64,000 nt of DNA from contig NZ_CP028158.1 in NCBI RefSeq assembly GCF_003030345.1, positions 7,936,001 through 8,000,000 on the forward strand. The letters run 5' to 3'. Source of the stretch: Plantactinospora sp. BC1. GTDB taxonomy: Bacteria; Actinomycetota; Actinomycetes; Mycobacteriales; Micromonosporaceae. A program made the translations under genes and the position numbers. Shown in pieces: positions 35,404 through 44,587 of this stretch; position 1 is the first letter of the stretch; each line of letters begins with the position of its first letter. A model generated the notes under the pieces. It made no database searches, had not been told where the DNA came from, and worked only from the letters and a program-made list of their open reading frames with translations.

Positions 35404-36252
35404 ATGACTTCTGACACCCCCGGCGGCGACCGCTCCCGCGGGCTGCTCTCGCGGCTGCGCCGCGCGCGGTCGAGGCCGCGCGGCAAGGCCCGGCGTCGAC
35501 TGGGCGCCGCGGTCCGGTTGCTGGCCGCGCTCATGCTGGCCGGCGGCGCCTACACCGTCTTCGCGCCGGGCCTTTCGGCGCAGGACACCCCGCAGCTCAC
35601 CTCGGCGGCGCAGGAGGGCAAGGCGCTCTTCGACACGAGCTGCGTGAGCTGTCACGGCCGCAACGCCCAGGGCGTCGAGGGACGCGGGCCGAGCCTGATC
35701 GGCGTCGGCGCCGCCTCGGTGGAGTTCCAGGTGAGCACCGGCCGGATGCCGCTGGCCCGGCAGGAGGCCCAGGCCGAGGAGAAGCCCCCGGTCTTCACCG
35801 ACGACCAGACGACGCAGCTGGCGCAGTACGTGCAGGAACTCGGCGGCGGGCCGCAGCTCCCCGAGGGTGAGAACCTGCACCAGGGCGGGGACGCGGCCGA
35901 GGGCGGCCGGTTGTTCCGGATCAACTGCTCCTCCTGCCACGCCTTCGGCGGTGGCGGCGGTGCCCTCTCCTCCGGCAAGTTCGCCCCGAGCCTGCGGGAC
36001 GCGACCGACCGGCAGATCTACGGCGCGATGCTGACCGGTCCGCAGAACATGCCGGTCTTCGGGGACAACCAGATCCGGCCGGACCAGAAGGCCGACATCA
36101 TCGCGTACCTGAACGAGACCGTGCAGTCCGACCGCGACCCGGGTGGGTTCAACCTCGGCCGGTACGGCCCGGCCACCGAGGCGCTGGTGATCTTCCTGGT
36201 CGGCATCGTGGCGTTGATCTTCGCTGCTCTGTGGATTGCGGGTAAGTCATGA
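35404..36252 (+). CDS. qcrC: Cytochrome bc1 complex dihaem cytochrome c subunit
   Basis: 282 residues: Arg-rich N-terminus, a transmembrane anchor (about 34-55), two c-type haem motifs C80-V-S-C83-H84 and C175-S-S-C178-H179, and a C-terminal membrane helix (ALVIFLVGIVALIFAALWI). Actinobacteria use this dihaem subunit in place of a soluble cytochrome c, passing electrons directly to the oxidase. ATG 35404 has AAGGA 9 nt upstream. Stop overlaps qcrA as ATGA. Confidence 0.97.
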   Translation: MTSDTPGGDRSRGLLSRLRRARSRPRGKARRRLGAAVRLLAALMLAGGAYTVFAPGLSAQDTPQLTSAAQEGKALFDTSCVSCHGRNAQGVEGRGPSLIGVGAASVEFQVSTGRMPLARQEAQAEEKPPVFTDDQTTQLAQYVQELGGGPQLPEGENLHQGGDAAEGGRLFRINCSSCHAFGGGGGALSSGKFAPSLRDATDRQIYGAMLTGPQNMPVFGDNQIRPDQKADIIAYLNETVQSDRDPGGFNLGRYGPATEALVIFLVGIVALIFAALWIAGKS

Positions 36253-37337
36253 GCACTGCCAACGACGTACAGCCGCACGGGGCCGGCCAGCAGCCGGTCG
36301 ACCTCGACGACCCGACGCTGTCCCGGTTCGACATCGTCCGGGAGGGTGCGCGGCGCGACGACATCGAGATCGTCCACTACGAGGCGCAGTTCCCGGTGCC
36401 GGGCACCAAGGCGGAACGCCGGCTGACCCGGACGATCACCCTGATGTTCCTGCTGGTCGGCGTACTGGCGACCGCGTTCCTGGCGATCTACATCTGGTGG
36501 CCCTGGACCTTCGAGTCCCAGGACGGGCTCGGGGTGCTCTACACCCCGCTGCTCGGCATCACCCTCGGCCTCGCGCTGCTCCTGATCGGCTTCGGTCTGC
36601 TCGCCTGGGGCAAGAAGCTGCTGCCCAAGGAGGTGTCGATCCAGGGCCGGCACGACGAGCACGTCACCGACGACGAGCGCAAGCTCACCGGCAACACGAT
36701 GCTCTACCTGGCCGACGAGATGGGCGTACGGCGTCGGCCGCTGCTCGGCATCTCGCTGCTCGCCGGCCTCGCCCCGGTGGGTGCGGTCGCGGCGGCGCCG
36801 CTGATCGGCGGAATGATCGAACAGCCGCACAAGAACAACCAGATGTTCACCACCGGTTGGAAGCCGCAGGACGGCAGGCGGATCCACCTGACCCACCACG
36901 ACGGCACCCCGATCCGCCCGGAGGACATCAGCCCCGGCGGGATGCTCACGGTCTACCCCGGAATCGAGGGCGGCGCCACGAACAAGTGGGCGGACTCCCC
37001 GGTCCTGCTGTTCCACCTGCGGGAGCGTGACGCGGCCGACGCGAAGGCGGCGAACGTCCGGGACAACAAGCCGAACTTCATGTGGGGCAACTACATCGCC
37101 TACTCCAAGATCTGCACGCACGCCGGCTGCCCGGCCAGCCTCTACGAGCAGCAGACCAACCGCCTGCTCTGCCCCTGTCACCAGTCACAGTTCCTGATCA
37201 CCGACAACGCCCGCCCGGTCTTCGGACCGGCGAACCGGCGGCTTCCCCAACTGCCCCTCGACGTCGAGGGGGGCTTCTTCGTGGCGAAGTCCGACTTCAC
37301 CGAGACCGTAGGGCCAGACTTCTGGGAGCGGCCATGA
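36249..37337 (+). CDS. qcrA: Cytochrome bc1 complex Rieske iron-sulfur subunit
   Basis: 362 residues with three predicted membrane helices (about 60-82, 98-120, 165-187), as in actinobacterial Rieske proteins, and a C-terminal [2Fe-2S] domain with CTHAGC (289-294) and CPCHQS (308-313). The N-terminal ~55 residues are cytosolic and charged. Start ATG 36249 overlaps the qcrC stop by 4 bp and the stop overlaps qcrB by 4 bp, so qcrCAB is translated as a coupled unit. Confidence 0.97.
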   Translation: MSTANDVQPHGAGQQPVDLDDPTLSRFDIVREGARRDDIEIVHYEAQFPVPGTKAERRLTRTITLMFLLVGVLATAFLAIYIWWPWTFESQDGLGVLYTPLLGITLGLALLLIGFGLLAWGKKLLPKEVSIQGRHDEHVTDDERKLTGNTMLYLADEMGVRRRPLLGISLLAGLAPVGAVAAAPLIGGMIEQPHKNNQMFTTGWKPQDGRRIHLTHHDGTPIRPEDISPGGMLTVYPGIEGGATNKWADSPVLLFHLRERDAADAKAANVRDNKPNFMWGNYIAYSKICTHAGCPASLYEQQTNRLLCPCHQSQFLITDNARPVFGPANRRLPQLPLDVEGGFFVAKSDFTETVGPDFWERP

Positions 37338-38956
37338 AGCGCCGAAGGTTGGACGTGGCGGCGGTGCCCGGCAAGGCCGCCCGCGAGGTCGACGACAGGT
37401 TGCAGGTAGCAACCCCGCTGCGGTCCCTGCTGAACAAGGTCTTCCCCGACCACTGGTCGTTCCTGCTGGGCGAGATCGCGCTCTTCTCCTTCATCGTGCT
37501 GCTGCTGACCGGTGTCTACCTGACGCTGTTCTTCGAGCCGTCGATGCGCGAGGTGACCTACGACGGCAGCTACCGGCCGTTGCAGGGCGTGCACATGTCC
37601 GCCGCGTACTCCTCGTCGCTGGACATCTCGTTCGACATCCGCGGCGGCCTGATCATGCGGCAGATGCACCACTGGGCGGCGCTGCTGTTCATGGCCGCGA
37701 TCATCGTGCACATGATGCGGATCTTCTTCACCGGAGCGTTCCGCAAGCCGCGCGAACTGAACTGGATCATCGGGTACCTGCTCTTCTGGGTCGGGTTCCT
37801 GGCCGGCTTCACCGGATACTCGCTCCCGGACGACGGGCTCTCCGGCACCGGCCTGCGGATCGCCTCGGCGATCATGCTCTCCATACCGGTGATCGGCACC
37901 TGGGTGACCTCGTCCATCTTCGCCGGGGAGTTCCCCGGTGAGATCATCGTCAGCCGGTTCTTCATCGCGCACGTACTGCTGATCCCCGCCCTGCTGGTGG
38001 CCCTGATCAGCGTGCACCTCGGACTGGTCTTCAAGCAGAAGCACACCCAGTGGCCCGGCCCCGGCCGGACCAACTCGAACGTGGTCGGCGAACGGATGTT
38101 CCCGCGCTACGCGCTCAAGCAGGGCGGCTTCTTCATGATCGTCTTCGGGGTGATCGCCCTGCTCGGCGGCGTGGCACAGATCAACCCGATCTGGTTCTTC
38201 GGCCCGTACGAGGCCGGGGTGGTCTCCGCGGCGAGCCAGCCCGACTGGTACGTCATGTTCCTCGACGGCTCGACCCGGTTGATGCCGCCGTGGCAGATCT
38301 CCATCCCGATCGGCGACGGCTACGTGATCCCGCCGCTGTTCTGGCCGACCGTGGTGCTGCCCGGCATCCTGACCGTGGTGCCGCTGCTCTACCCGTTCAT
38401 CGAGGCCCGGATCAACAAGGACCGCCGCACCCACCACCTGCTCCAGCGTCCCCGCGACGTACCGGGCCGCACGGCCCTGGGCGCCATGGCGGTGTCGTTC
38501 TGGCTGGTGCTGACGCTCTCCGGGGCGAACGACGTGATCGCGGAGAAGTTCTGGATCAGCCTGAACGCGATGACCTGGGCCGGCCGGATCGGGTTGATCA
38601 TCGTACCGCCGATCGCCTACTACATCACCTACCGGATCTGCCTGGGGCTCCAGCAGCACGACCGGGAGGTACTCGCGCACGGCGTCGAGACCGGCATCAT
38701 CCGCCGGCTCCCGAACGGGCAGTTCGTGGAGGTGCACCAGCCGCTCGGCCGGACCGACGAGCACGGGCACAGCGAGCTGGAGTACGTCGGCTGGGTCGTA
38801 CCGAAGAAGATGAACCGGCTCGGCGCGCTCGGCCCGGCGATCCGGGGCTTCTTCTACCCGATCGAGAAGCCGGCCGAGGCGCCGGTCTCGCCCGGCCACC
38901 CGCCGGTCGAGCCGCGCCCCGAGCGCGAGGAGATCGGCAGCGGCGACCGCCGCTGA
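37334..38956 (+). CDS. qcrB: Cytochrome bc1 complex cytochrome b subunit
   Basis: 540 residues, at least eight membrane helices. Haem-b ligand helices are visible ([20 protein letters not shown] and the later [20 protein letters not shown]); the quinol-site PEWY motif is replaced by PDWY ([12 protein letters not shown]), as in other actinobacteria. A ~100-residue cytosolic C-terminal extension follows the last helix. ATG 37334 is coupled to qcrA (ATGA) with GGGAG upstream. A long perfect hairpin follows the stop. Confidence 0.97.
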   Translation: MKRRRLDVAAVPGKAAREVDDRLQVATPLRSLLNKVFPDHWSFLLGEIALFSFIVLLLTGVYLTLFFEPSMREVTYDGSYRPLQGVHMSAAYSSSLDISFDIRGGLIMRQMHHWAALLFMAAIIVHMMRIFFTGAFRKPRELNWIIGYLLFWVGFLAGFTGYSLPDDGLSGTGLRIASAIMLSIPVIGTWVTSSIFAGEFPGEIIVSRFFIAHVLLIPALLVALISVHLGLVFKQKHTQWPGPGRTNSNVVGERMFPRYALKQGGFFMIVFGVIALLGGVAQINPIWFFGPYEAGVVSAASQPDWYVMFLDGSTRLMPPWQISIPIGDGYVIPPLFWPTVVLPGILTVVPLLYPFIEARINKDRRTHHLLQRPRDVPGRTALGAMAVSFWLVLTLSGANDVIAEKFWISLNAMTWAGRIGLIIVPPIAYYITYRICLGLQQHDREVLAHGVETGIIRRLPNGQFVEVHQPLGRTDEHGHSELEYVGWVVPKKMNRLGALGPAIRGFFYPIEKPAEAPVSPGHPPVEPRPEREEIGSGDRR

Positions 38957-39505
38957 ACGACACGCACCACGTGACAGTGGCGCCCGCCGGAGTTTCCGGC
39001 GGGCGCCACTGGCGTTTCAGGGTCGGAACGTCGGGTCGGCTGTCACGGGCGCGGAGGTGTCCGCGTGTGCGTTCCGGCGGAGTCGAGGACGAGCGGTTCA
39101 GCCACGCCGGCCCGCTCCATCGACAGGCCCGTGCCCAACTCCCGGCGGCCCGTGCCCGGTGGGCGAGCTGTGGCGCCGCTCCAGTCGGATCAGCCGGGGT
39201 CGGGGCCGGGGCGAAGGGCTTCGGCCCCGCGACCGCTGCTCGATCAGACCGGGCCGGCGAACCGGCGCCGGGGCGGGATCCCACGGCGGAGGCCGGCAAC
39301 CTGGCTCGCGCTGGCGACCGACCGGCCACGCCGACAGCGTCGTGGCGGGCCTGCACGGCACGTCGGAGTCCGGCCTTGTCGCGGGGTACCACCTGGACCA
39401 GATCTTCGCCAGACGGGCCGCTCAGCACGGCTCGCGGGGCATCAACGACGACGACCCGCAGCCCCCGAAAGGGCCACGGGTCGTCGGAGATGCCTACCGC
39501 GCCGG
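38957..39505. other. 549-bp spacer between qcrB and ctaF: terminator plus possible gene relic
   Basis: Holds the strong hairpin at 38975-39011. Beyond it no gene with start and ribosome binding site is evident. Around 39330-39509 one forward frame has high GC at third positions and protein-like sequence (SESGLVAGYHLDQIFARRA), but no recognisable family and no convincing start, so a decayed gene is possible. The spacer lies where ctaD would sit in streptomycete-type arrangements. Confidence 0.4.
38975..39011 (+). terminator. 16-bp perfect-stem hairpin after qcrB
   Basis: cagtggcgcccgccgg (38975-38990) pairs perfectly with 38996-39011 around a 5-nt loop (agttt), 18 bp after the qcrB stop. Expected end of the ctaE-qcrCAB transcript. 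Confidence 0.85.
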
Positions 39506-39931
39506 TCAGTGCTCCGCAGTGCGCCGGGTGCCGGAGTAGTACTCGAAGAGCAGGCCGCAGGCCCCGAAGATCACCGCGATCAGGCCGGCGGCGATCAGCC
39601 ACCACTGCCAGAACACCAGGCCGAGCCCGGCGACGGTGGCGGCAGCGGCCAACCCGAACGGCCAGTAGCTGCCGGGGCTGAAGAAGCCGACCTCACCGGC
39701 GCCGTCCGAGATCTCCGCGTCCGCCCGGTCCTCCGGACGCGGGTCGATCCGCCGCGACACGAACCAGAAGAAGCCGCCGCACATCGCGGTGAGCAGGAAC
39801 GACAGCGCCAGCGCGACGGTACCGATCCACTCCACCCGGCCCGCCTCGCCGGCCGTCCACACCCCGTAGACGACGGCCGCGAGGGCCAGGAAGATCGAGA
39901 CGATGCCGAACAGCTTCCACTCGGTCTTCAT
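39506..39931 (-). CDS. ctaF: Cytochrome c oxidase subunit IV (actinobacterial type)
   Basis: 141 residues, four transmembrane helices: MKTEWKLFGIVSIFLALAAV start, TVALALSFLLTAMCGGFFWF, then FFSPGSYWPFGLAAAATVAG and WWLIAAGLIAVIFGACGLLF. This small subunit is specific to actinobacterial aa3 oxidases. ATG 39931 has GAGGAG 7 nt upstream, within the 11-bp gap after ctaC, so both are in one transcript. Confidence 0.95.
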   Translation of the reverse strand: MKTEWKLFGIVSIFLALAAVVYGVWTAGEAGRVEWIGTVALALSFLLTAMCGGFFWFVSRRIDPRPEDRADAEISDGAGEVGFFSPGSYWPFGLAAAATVAGLGLVFWQWWLIAAGLIAVIFGACGLLFEYYSGTRRTAEH

Positions 39932-39942
39932 TTGGACGCTCC

Positions 39943-40905
39943 TCAGCTTCCCGCGCTCGCGTTACCGAAGTTGTTGACGTCCCGCCGGGTCTCGAACGGC
40001 CGGGTGGTCTGGGCCAGCGGCTCCTCGCCGATGGCGACCAGGGCGTCCTGCGTCGACTGGCCGGCCCGCTTCGCCTCGATGAACCGGTCGTACTCGTCCG
40101 GCGAGACGACCCGCAGCTCGAAGTTCATCATCGAGTGGTACGTGCCGCACAGCTCGGCGCAGCGCCCGACGTACGCGCCCTCGGTGTCGAGGCTGCTCAC
40201 CTCGAAGACGTTGCGGACGTTACCGGGGAAGACGTCCCGCTTGAAGAGCAGCTCCGGCACCCAGAACGAGTGGATGACGTCCCTGCTGGTCTCCTCGAAC
40301 CGGATGCTGCGGCCGGTCGGCAGCACCAGGATCGGGATCACCTCGCTGGTGCCCAGCGTCGAGGCGACCGTGTTGGCCTCCTCACCCGGCTCGTCCCGGT
40401 AGTTGAACTGCCAGTTCCACTTGAAGGCGACCACCTCGACGGTCACGTCGGGGTTGCTGGTGACCTTGTTCACCCCGGTCTGCACGATCGCCGTGTAGTA
40501 GAAGAGCACGGCGACGACCAGGATCGGCGCGATGGTGTAGAGGAACTCCATCGGCATGTTGAACCGGGTCTGCACCGGCAGCGCCTCGCCCCGCTTGCGG
40601 TAGCGGATGATGCACCAGAAGATCAGGCCCCACACGAAGACGCCGACCGCCAGGGCGGCGATGGAGGAGCCGATCCAGAGGTCGTACATCCGGTGGGACT
40701 CGGGGCTGATGCCGCCCTGCGGCCACCCGAACCCGTCGAACGTCCGGCCGACGTCACAGCCGGTCAGCAGGGCGAGCAGCGCGGCGCCACCGGCTCCGAG
40801 CGCGGCCAACCGGCCCACCGACGGGCGCGTGCCGCGCCCTCGGGCGTCCCGGGGACTGCTCTGCCGTACGGCCGACGGCCGTACCTCCGAACCCCTTGCG
40901 ACCAC
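39943..40905 (-). CDS. ctaC: Cytochrome c oxidase subunit II, lipoprotein
   Basis: Carries the CuA centre that accepts electrons from the bc1 complex. 320 residues: basic N-terminus, lipobox LLTGC (Cys near 50), two membrane helices (about 75-100 and 120-142), and a cupredoxin domain with HSFWVPEL and the CuA loop C249-A-E-L-C253-G-T-Y-H257-S-M-M. GTG 40905 has GGGAGG 9 nt upstream. ctaF follows after 11 bp; ctaD is absent from this window. Confidence 0.97.
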   Translation of the reverse strand: MVARGSEVRPSAVRQSSPRDARGRGTRPSVGRLAALGAGGAALLALLTGCDVGRTFDGFGWPQGGISPESHRMYDLWIGSSIAALAVGVFVWGLIFWCIIRYRKRGEALPVQTRFNMPMEFLYTIAPILVVAVLFYYTAIVQTGVNKVTSNPDVTVEVVAFKWNWQFNYRDEPGEEANTVASTLGTSEVIPILVLPTGRSIRFEETSRDVIHSFWVPELLFKRDVFPGNVRNVFEVSSLDTEGAYVGRCAELCGTYHSMMNFELRVVSPDEYDRFIEAKRAGQSTQDALVAIGEEPLAQTTRPFETRRDVNNFGNASAGS

Positions 40906-41064
40906 CTGGTCCTGCCTCCCTAGCGCGCCGCGGCGTCGGAGTTGTCGACACCGGCGGCAAAGGCGTCACCGACGGTCGCAGATTACTCGACCTGCGTCGG
41001 CTGGACGGCCTTGGGGTCCGCGTCCCCACTCTGCCGGGGGATCTTGCCCGATCCGGCGCCGGGT

Positions 41065-41070
41065 TACGGT
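41065..41070 (+). promoter_or_regulatory. -10 box for leaderless cysteine desulfurase gene
   Basis: TACGGT, 6 nt before GTG 41077. Confidence 0.5.
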
Positions 41071-41076
41071 TTGCTG

Positions 41077-42228
41077 GTGAGCGAGCCTCCGGTCTACTTC
41101 GACGCGGCCTCCGCGGCACCGTTACACCCGGTAGCCCGGCAGGCGCTGCTCGCCGCCCTGGCGGACGGCTGGGCCGATCCGGCCCGGCTCTACGCGCCGG
41201 CCCGCCGGGCCCGCCAACTCCTCGACGCGGCGCGGGCGGCCACCGCCGAGGTCCTCGGGGTACGCCCCGACGAACTCTCCTTCACCCCCAGCGGTACGGC
41301 CGCGGCGCACGCCGCCGTGCTGGGCGGGCTGGCCGGGCGGCGCCGGGCGGGCGGCACGCTGGTGCACTCGGCGATCGAGCACTCCGCGGTGCTGCACGCG
41401 GCGCAACGGCACGTGGCGGCCGGCGGCGACGCCACCCCGGTACCGGTGGACCGGTCCGGGCGGCTCGACCTCGACGCCTGGTCGTCGGCGGTGGCCGGCC
41501 CCGGGGTGGCCCTCGGCACGTTGATCAGCGCCAGCCACGAGGTGGGTACGGTCCAGCCGGTCGCCGAAGCCGCGCGGGCCTGCGCGGCCGTCGGGGTGCC
41601 GCTGCACGTCGACGCCGCCCAGTCGGTGGGCCGGGTGCCGGTGCCGGAGGGCTGGTCGATGCTGTCGGCCAGCGCGCACAAGTGGGGCGGGCCGCCCGGC
41701 GTCGGGCTGCTGGTGGTCCGCAAGGGCACCCGCTGGGAGTCGCCGTACCCGGCGGACGAGCGGGAGGCCGGCCGTACCCCCGGGGTGGGAAACCTGCCCG
41801 CGATCGTGGCGGCGGCGGCCGCGCTGCGCGCGGTGCACGCGGAGGCCGCGGCGGAGGCCGCCCGGCTCGGACCGCTGGTCGACCGGATCCGGGCCACCGT
41901 GGCGGCGACGGTGCCGGACGTGGAGGTGGTCGGCGACCCGGTGCAGCGGCTGCCGCACCTGGTCACCTTCTCCTGCCTCTACGTCGACGGCGAGGCGCTG
42001 CTGCACGCCCTGGACCGGCGCGGCTTCGCGGTCTCGTCCGGCTCCTCCTGCACCTCGTCCACGCTGCGCCCGTCGCACGTGCTGGAGGCGATGGGGGTGC
42101 TCTCGCACGGCAACGTCCGGATCTCGCTGCACCGGGAGAGCACCGAGGCGGAGGTGGAGCGCTTCCTCGCCGAGCTGCCGGGGATCGTGGCCGGGCTGCG
42201 CGCCGAGGCCGGGGTGCTCGGACTCTGA
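41077..42228 (+). CDS. Cysteine desulfurase (NifS/IscS-like class V aminotransferase)
   Basis: PLP enzyme taking sulfur from cysteine as a persulfide. 383 residues: VYFDAASAAPLHP N-terminus, EHSAVLHAAQ, DAAQSVGRVP (PLP Asp), Schiff-base lysine K202 in ASAHKWGGPPG, and catalytic C325 in SSGSSCTSST. The start is GTG 41077 because TACGGT lies 6 nt upstream (leaderless); the frame to 40942 would overlap the divergent ctaC promoter. The TusA-like gene lies 105 bp downstream and is the likely sulfur acceptor. Confidence 0.92.
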   Translation: MSEPPVYFDAASAAPLHPVARQALLAALADGWADPARLYAPARRARQLLDAARAATAEVLGVRPDELSFTPSGTAAAHAAVLGGLAGRRRAGGTLVHSAIEHSAVLHAAQRHVAAGGDATPVPVDRSGRLDLDAWSSAVAGPGVALGTLISASHEVGTVQPVAEAARACAAVGVPLHVDAAQSVGRVPVPEGWSMLSASAHKWGGPPGVGLLVVRKGTRWESPYPADEREAGRTPGVGNLPAIVAAAAALRAVHAEAAAEAARLGPLVDRIRATVAATVPDVEVVGDPVQRLPHLVTFSCLYVDGEALLHALDRRGFAVSSGSSCTSSTLRPSHVLEAMGVLSHGNVRISLHRESTEAEVERFLAELPGIVAGLRAEAGVLGL

Positions 42229-42333
42229 CCCCGGCCCCGGCGGGCCGGTTGGCTCGACCCCGCCCGGCGTCGGACAATCGCCGGAGGGCCGACGACGATC
42301 GGAAGGACGTACGCGAGTGCCGGGAGGTCAGCG

Positions 42334-42567
42334 GTGAACGCTCCGGACGAGGTCGTCGACTGTCTCGGCCAGCGCTGCCCGCTGCCGGTGATCGCGGCGG
42401 CCCGGCGCCTGCCCCAACTGCCGGTCGGCGGCGTGCTCCGGGTACTCGCCGACGACCCGGCCGCGGCGATCGACATCCCGGCCTGGTGCCGGATGCGCGG
42501 ACAGGAGCTGGTCGGTACCTCGACCGTCGACGGCTCCCCCGCGTACGACATCCGCCGCGCCCACTGA
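42334..42567 (+). CDS. TusA/SirA-family sulfur carrier protein
   Basis: 77 residues with the family signature CLGQRCPLPV; Cys15 of CPxP is the persulfide-accepting residue. The rest matches the small two-layer fold (GGVLRVLADDPAAAIDIPAW). GTG 42334 has GGGAGG 6 nt upstream. Lies behind the desulfurase, which suggests a dedicated sulfur relay for tRNA thiolation, molybdopterin or a sulfur-containing metabolite; the target is not visible here. Confidence 0.92.
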   Translation: MNAPDEVVDCLGQRCPLPVIAAARRLPQLPVGGVLRVLADDPAAAIDIPAWCRMRGQELVGTSTVDGSPAYDIRRAH

Positions 42568-42586
42568 CCGCCGACCGCGCTCCGGC

Positions 42587-43561
42587 TCAGCCCAGGTGCT
42601 GCCGGACCTCCTCGGCGGCCTGGTCGCCGTACGACTCGGCGAGGCGCTTGACGAAGAGGTCGCCCCGGACCTCGTACTCCTGGGTGCCGACGGTCTCCAG
42701 CACCAGCGTGGCGAGGAGCGAGCCGATCTGGGCCGACCGCTCCAGGCCCAGTCCCCAGGAGAGTCCGGCGAAGAATCCGGCCCGGAAGCCGTCGCCCACC
42801 CCGGTCGGGTCGGCGATGTGCAGCTCGCGGGCGATCGGCACGTGGATCCGCTCGATGTCCCGGCCGACGATCTCGACACCGTCCTTGCCCAGCGTGGTGA
42901 CCCGGATCTTGACCCGCTCCAGCAGCTGGTCGTCGGTGAGCCCGGCCTTGCTCTGGAGCAGCGACTTCTCGTAGTCGTTGGTCAGCAGGTAGTCGGCGCC
43001 GTCGATCAGGCCGAGTACGGCGGAGCCGTCCATCCGGGCGAGCTGCTGCGACGGGTCGGCGGCGAAGGCGTACCCCCGCTGGCGGCACTCCTCGGAGTGC
43101 CGCAGCATCGCGTCCGGGTCGTTGGCGCTGACCAGCACCAGGTCGAGCCCGCCGACCCGGTCGGCGACCGGGGCCAGCTCGATGTTGCGGGCCTCGCTCA
43201 TCGCACCGGCGTAGAAGGAGGCGATCTGGCACATCTCGGTGTCGGTGGTGCAGACGAACCGGGCCGTGTGGGCCACCTCGCTGATGTGCACCGAGGCGCA
43301 GTCGACGCCGTGCCGCTCCAACCAGGACCGGTAGTCGTCGAAGTCGGCGCCGACCGCGCCGAGCAGCACCGGCCGCAGGCCGAGCTGCGCCATCCCGAAG
43401 GCGATGTTGGCGGCGACGCCGCCCCGGCGGAGCACCAGCTCGTCGACGAGGAACGAGAGTGAGACCTTGTGCAGCTGGTCGGCGATGAACTGATCGGCGA
43501 ACCGGCCCGGGAAGTGCATCAGGTGGTCGGTGGCGATCGAGCCGGTGACGGCGATCTTCAT
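42587..43561 (-). CDS. adoK: Adenosine kinase (PfkB family)
   Basis: Phosphorylates adenosine to AMP. 324 residues closely resembling the actinobacterial AdoK rather than eukaryotic adenosine kinase: MKIAVTGSIATDHLMHFPGR, LHKVSLSFLVDELVLRRGGV, SEVAHTARFVCTTD, SFYAGAMSEARNIEL, AADPSQQLARMDG, TNDYEKSLLQSKAG and the PfkB anion-hole/catalytic motif DPTGVGDGFRAGF. ATG 43561 has GAGGG 5 nt upstream, and TAGGCT at 43606-43601 is a plausible -10. Confidence 0.93.
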   Translation of the reverse strand: MKIAVTGSIATDHLMHFPGRFADQFIADQLHKVSLSFLVDELVLRRGGVAANIAFGMAQLGLRPVLLGAVGADFDDYRSWLERHGVDCASVHISEVAHTARFVCTTDTEMCQIASFYAGAMSEARNIELAPVADRVGGLDLVLVSANDPDAMLRHSEECRQRGYAFAADPSQQLARMDGSAVLGLIDGADYLLTNDYEKSLLQSKAGLTDDQLLERVKIRVTTLGKDGVEIVGRDIERIHVPIARELHIADPTGVGDGFRAGFFAGLSWGLGLERSAQIGSLLATLVLETVGTQEYEVRGDLFVKRLAESYGDQAAEEVRQHLG

Positions 43562-43929
43562 GTCGGCCCTCGGAGTTGGAGACGGGATTACGGCCGGGTC
43601 AGCCTACCGGTCCGTCGTCGGCCACGTCCCCGATCGATCGGGTACCGGCCAACCCGAGGTCACCTGCGGCTCACCGCCCGGCAAGGTCCGCCGCCCGGCA
43701 AGGTCCGCCGCCCCGGGCGCCCGCGGCGCGCCCGCGGCCGCCGTGGACCGCCGCCAGCCGGCCCGGGTACGCGAGGACGCGCCCTGGAACGCCGAACGGG
43801 CCGCTCCCGACGCGGCGGCGTGACGGACTCTCCGGGTAACGTCACGCCCCCGCGCGGGGCGACCCGCTCAGGTAACCAGTATGGAGCAGTAGATCGGGAT
43901 GTACCGGGTAAACCGGGACAAAGCACCGA
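43562..43929. other. 368-bp spacer between erpA-like stop and adoK start
   Basis: Contains the probable adoK promoter (TAGGCT on the minus strand, 43606-43601), a 17-bp direct duplication gcccggcaaggtccgcc near 43676-43709, and an AT-richer segment 43870-43929 just after the Fe-S carrier stop. No convincing gene seen. Confidence 0.5.
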
Positions 43930-44298
43930 TCAGTGGAACGAATCACCGCACGCGCACGAGTTCTGCGCGTTCGGGTTGTCGATGGTGAAGCCCTGGGCGT
44001 CGATCCGGTCGGCGAAGTCGATGGTGGCGCCGGTCAGGTACGGCGCGCTCATCCGGTCGACGACGACCTCGACCCCGCCGAAGTCACTGACCACGTCACC
44101 GTCGAGCGAACGCTCGTCGAAGAAGAGCTGGTAACGCAGGCCGGAGCAGCCACCCGGCTGCACCGCGACCCGCAGCCGCAGGTCGTCGCGGCCCTCCTGC
44201 TCGATCAGGGCCTTCACCTTCTGCGCCGCGACGTCGGTCAGGACGATGGTACTCGGAGCGGTTTCCGCGCTCGACTCGGTCTGCGCTGGCGTTGTCAC
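43930..44298 (-). CDS. A-type iron-sulfur carrier (HesB/IscA/ErpA family)
   Basis: Inserts Fe-S clusters into apoproteins. 122 residues with the three conserved cysteines in GGCSG and the C-terminal CACGDSF. GTG 44298 has GGGGAGA 8 nt upstream; the longer frame to 44535 is unsupported. Position between adoK and glycerate kinase matches Rv2204c in mycobacteria. Nearby users could include NadA ([4Fe-4S]) and the Rieske protein; this is inference. Confidence 0.93.
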   Translation of the reverse strand: MTTPAQTESSAETAPSTIVLTDVAAQKVKALIEQEGRDDLRLRVAVQPGGCSGLRYQLFFDERSLDGDVVSDFGGVEVVVDRMSAPYLTGATIDFADRIDAQGFTIDNPNAQNSCACGDSFH

Positions 44299-44587
44299 GA
44301 TGAAAGTCTCCCCTGCGCCGGTGCGATGTTTATCCGTACTGGCCAACGCTAGCCGGCTGGCCGGTGATTCCCAATGTGGGTACAAAATCGATTCTAGGCC
44401 GGTGCGACGCAGGTCACCCAGGCTCGGGGGGAACCCGCCCCGGCGTGCCGGATCGTCCGGTTCGCCGACCGGGGCGACCCGGTGCCGCGCGGGCACCGGA
44501 ATGTGACGAACGCCCCAGACCCGGCACCGGGGCACGGCACACCCATACCCACCCCGCCGGTCCGGCCTGAGGTCGGCGGCCGGCCGG

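Noticed and set aside
38697-39605. Minus-strand 302-residue open frame over the qcrB-ctaF spacer
   Set aside because: It runs through the ends of qcrB and ctaF in antisense and through the terminator hairpin, with no start signal or family match.
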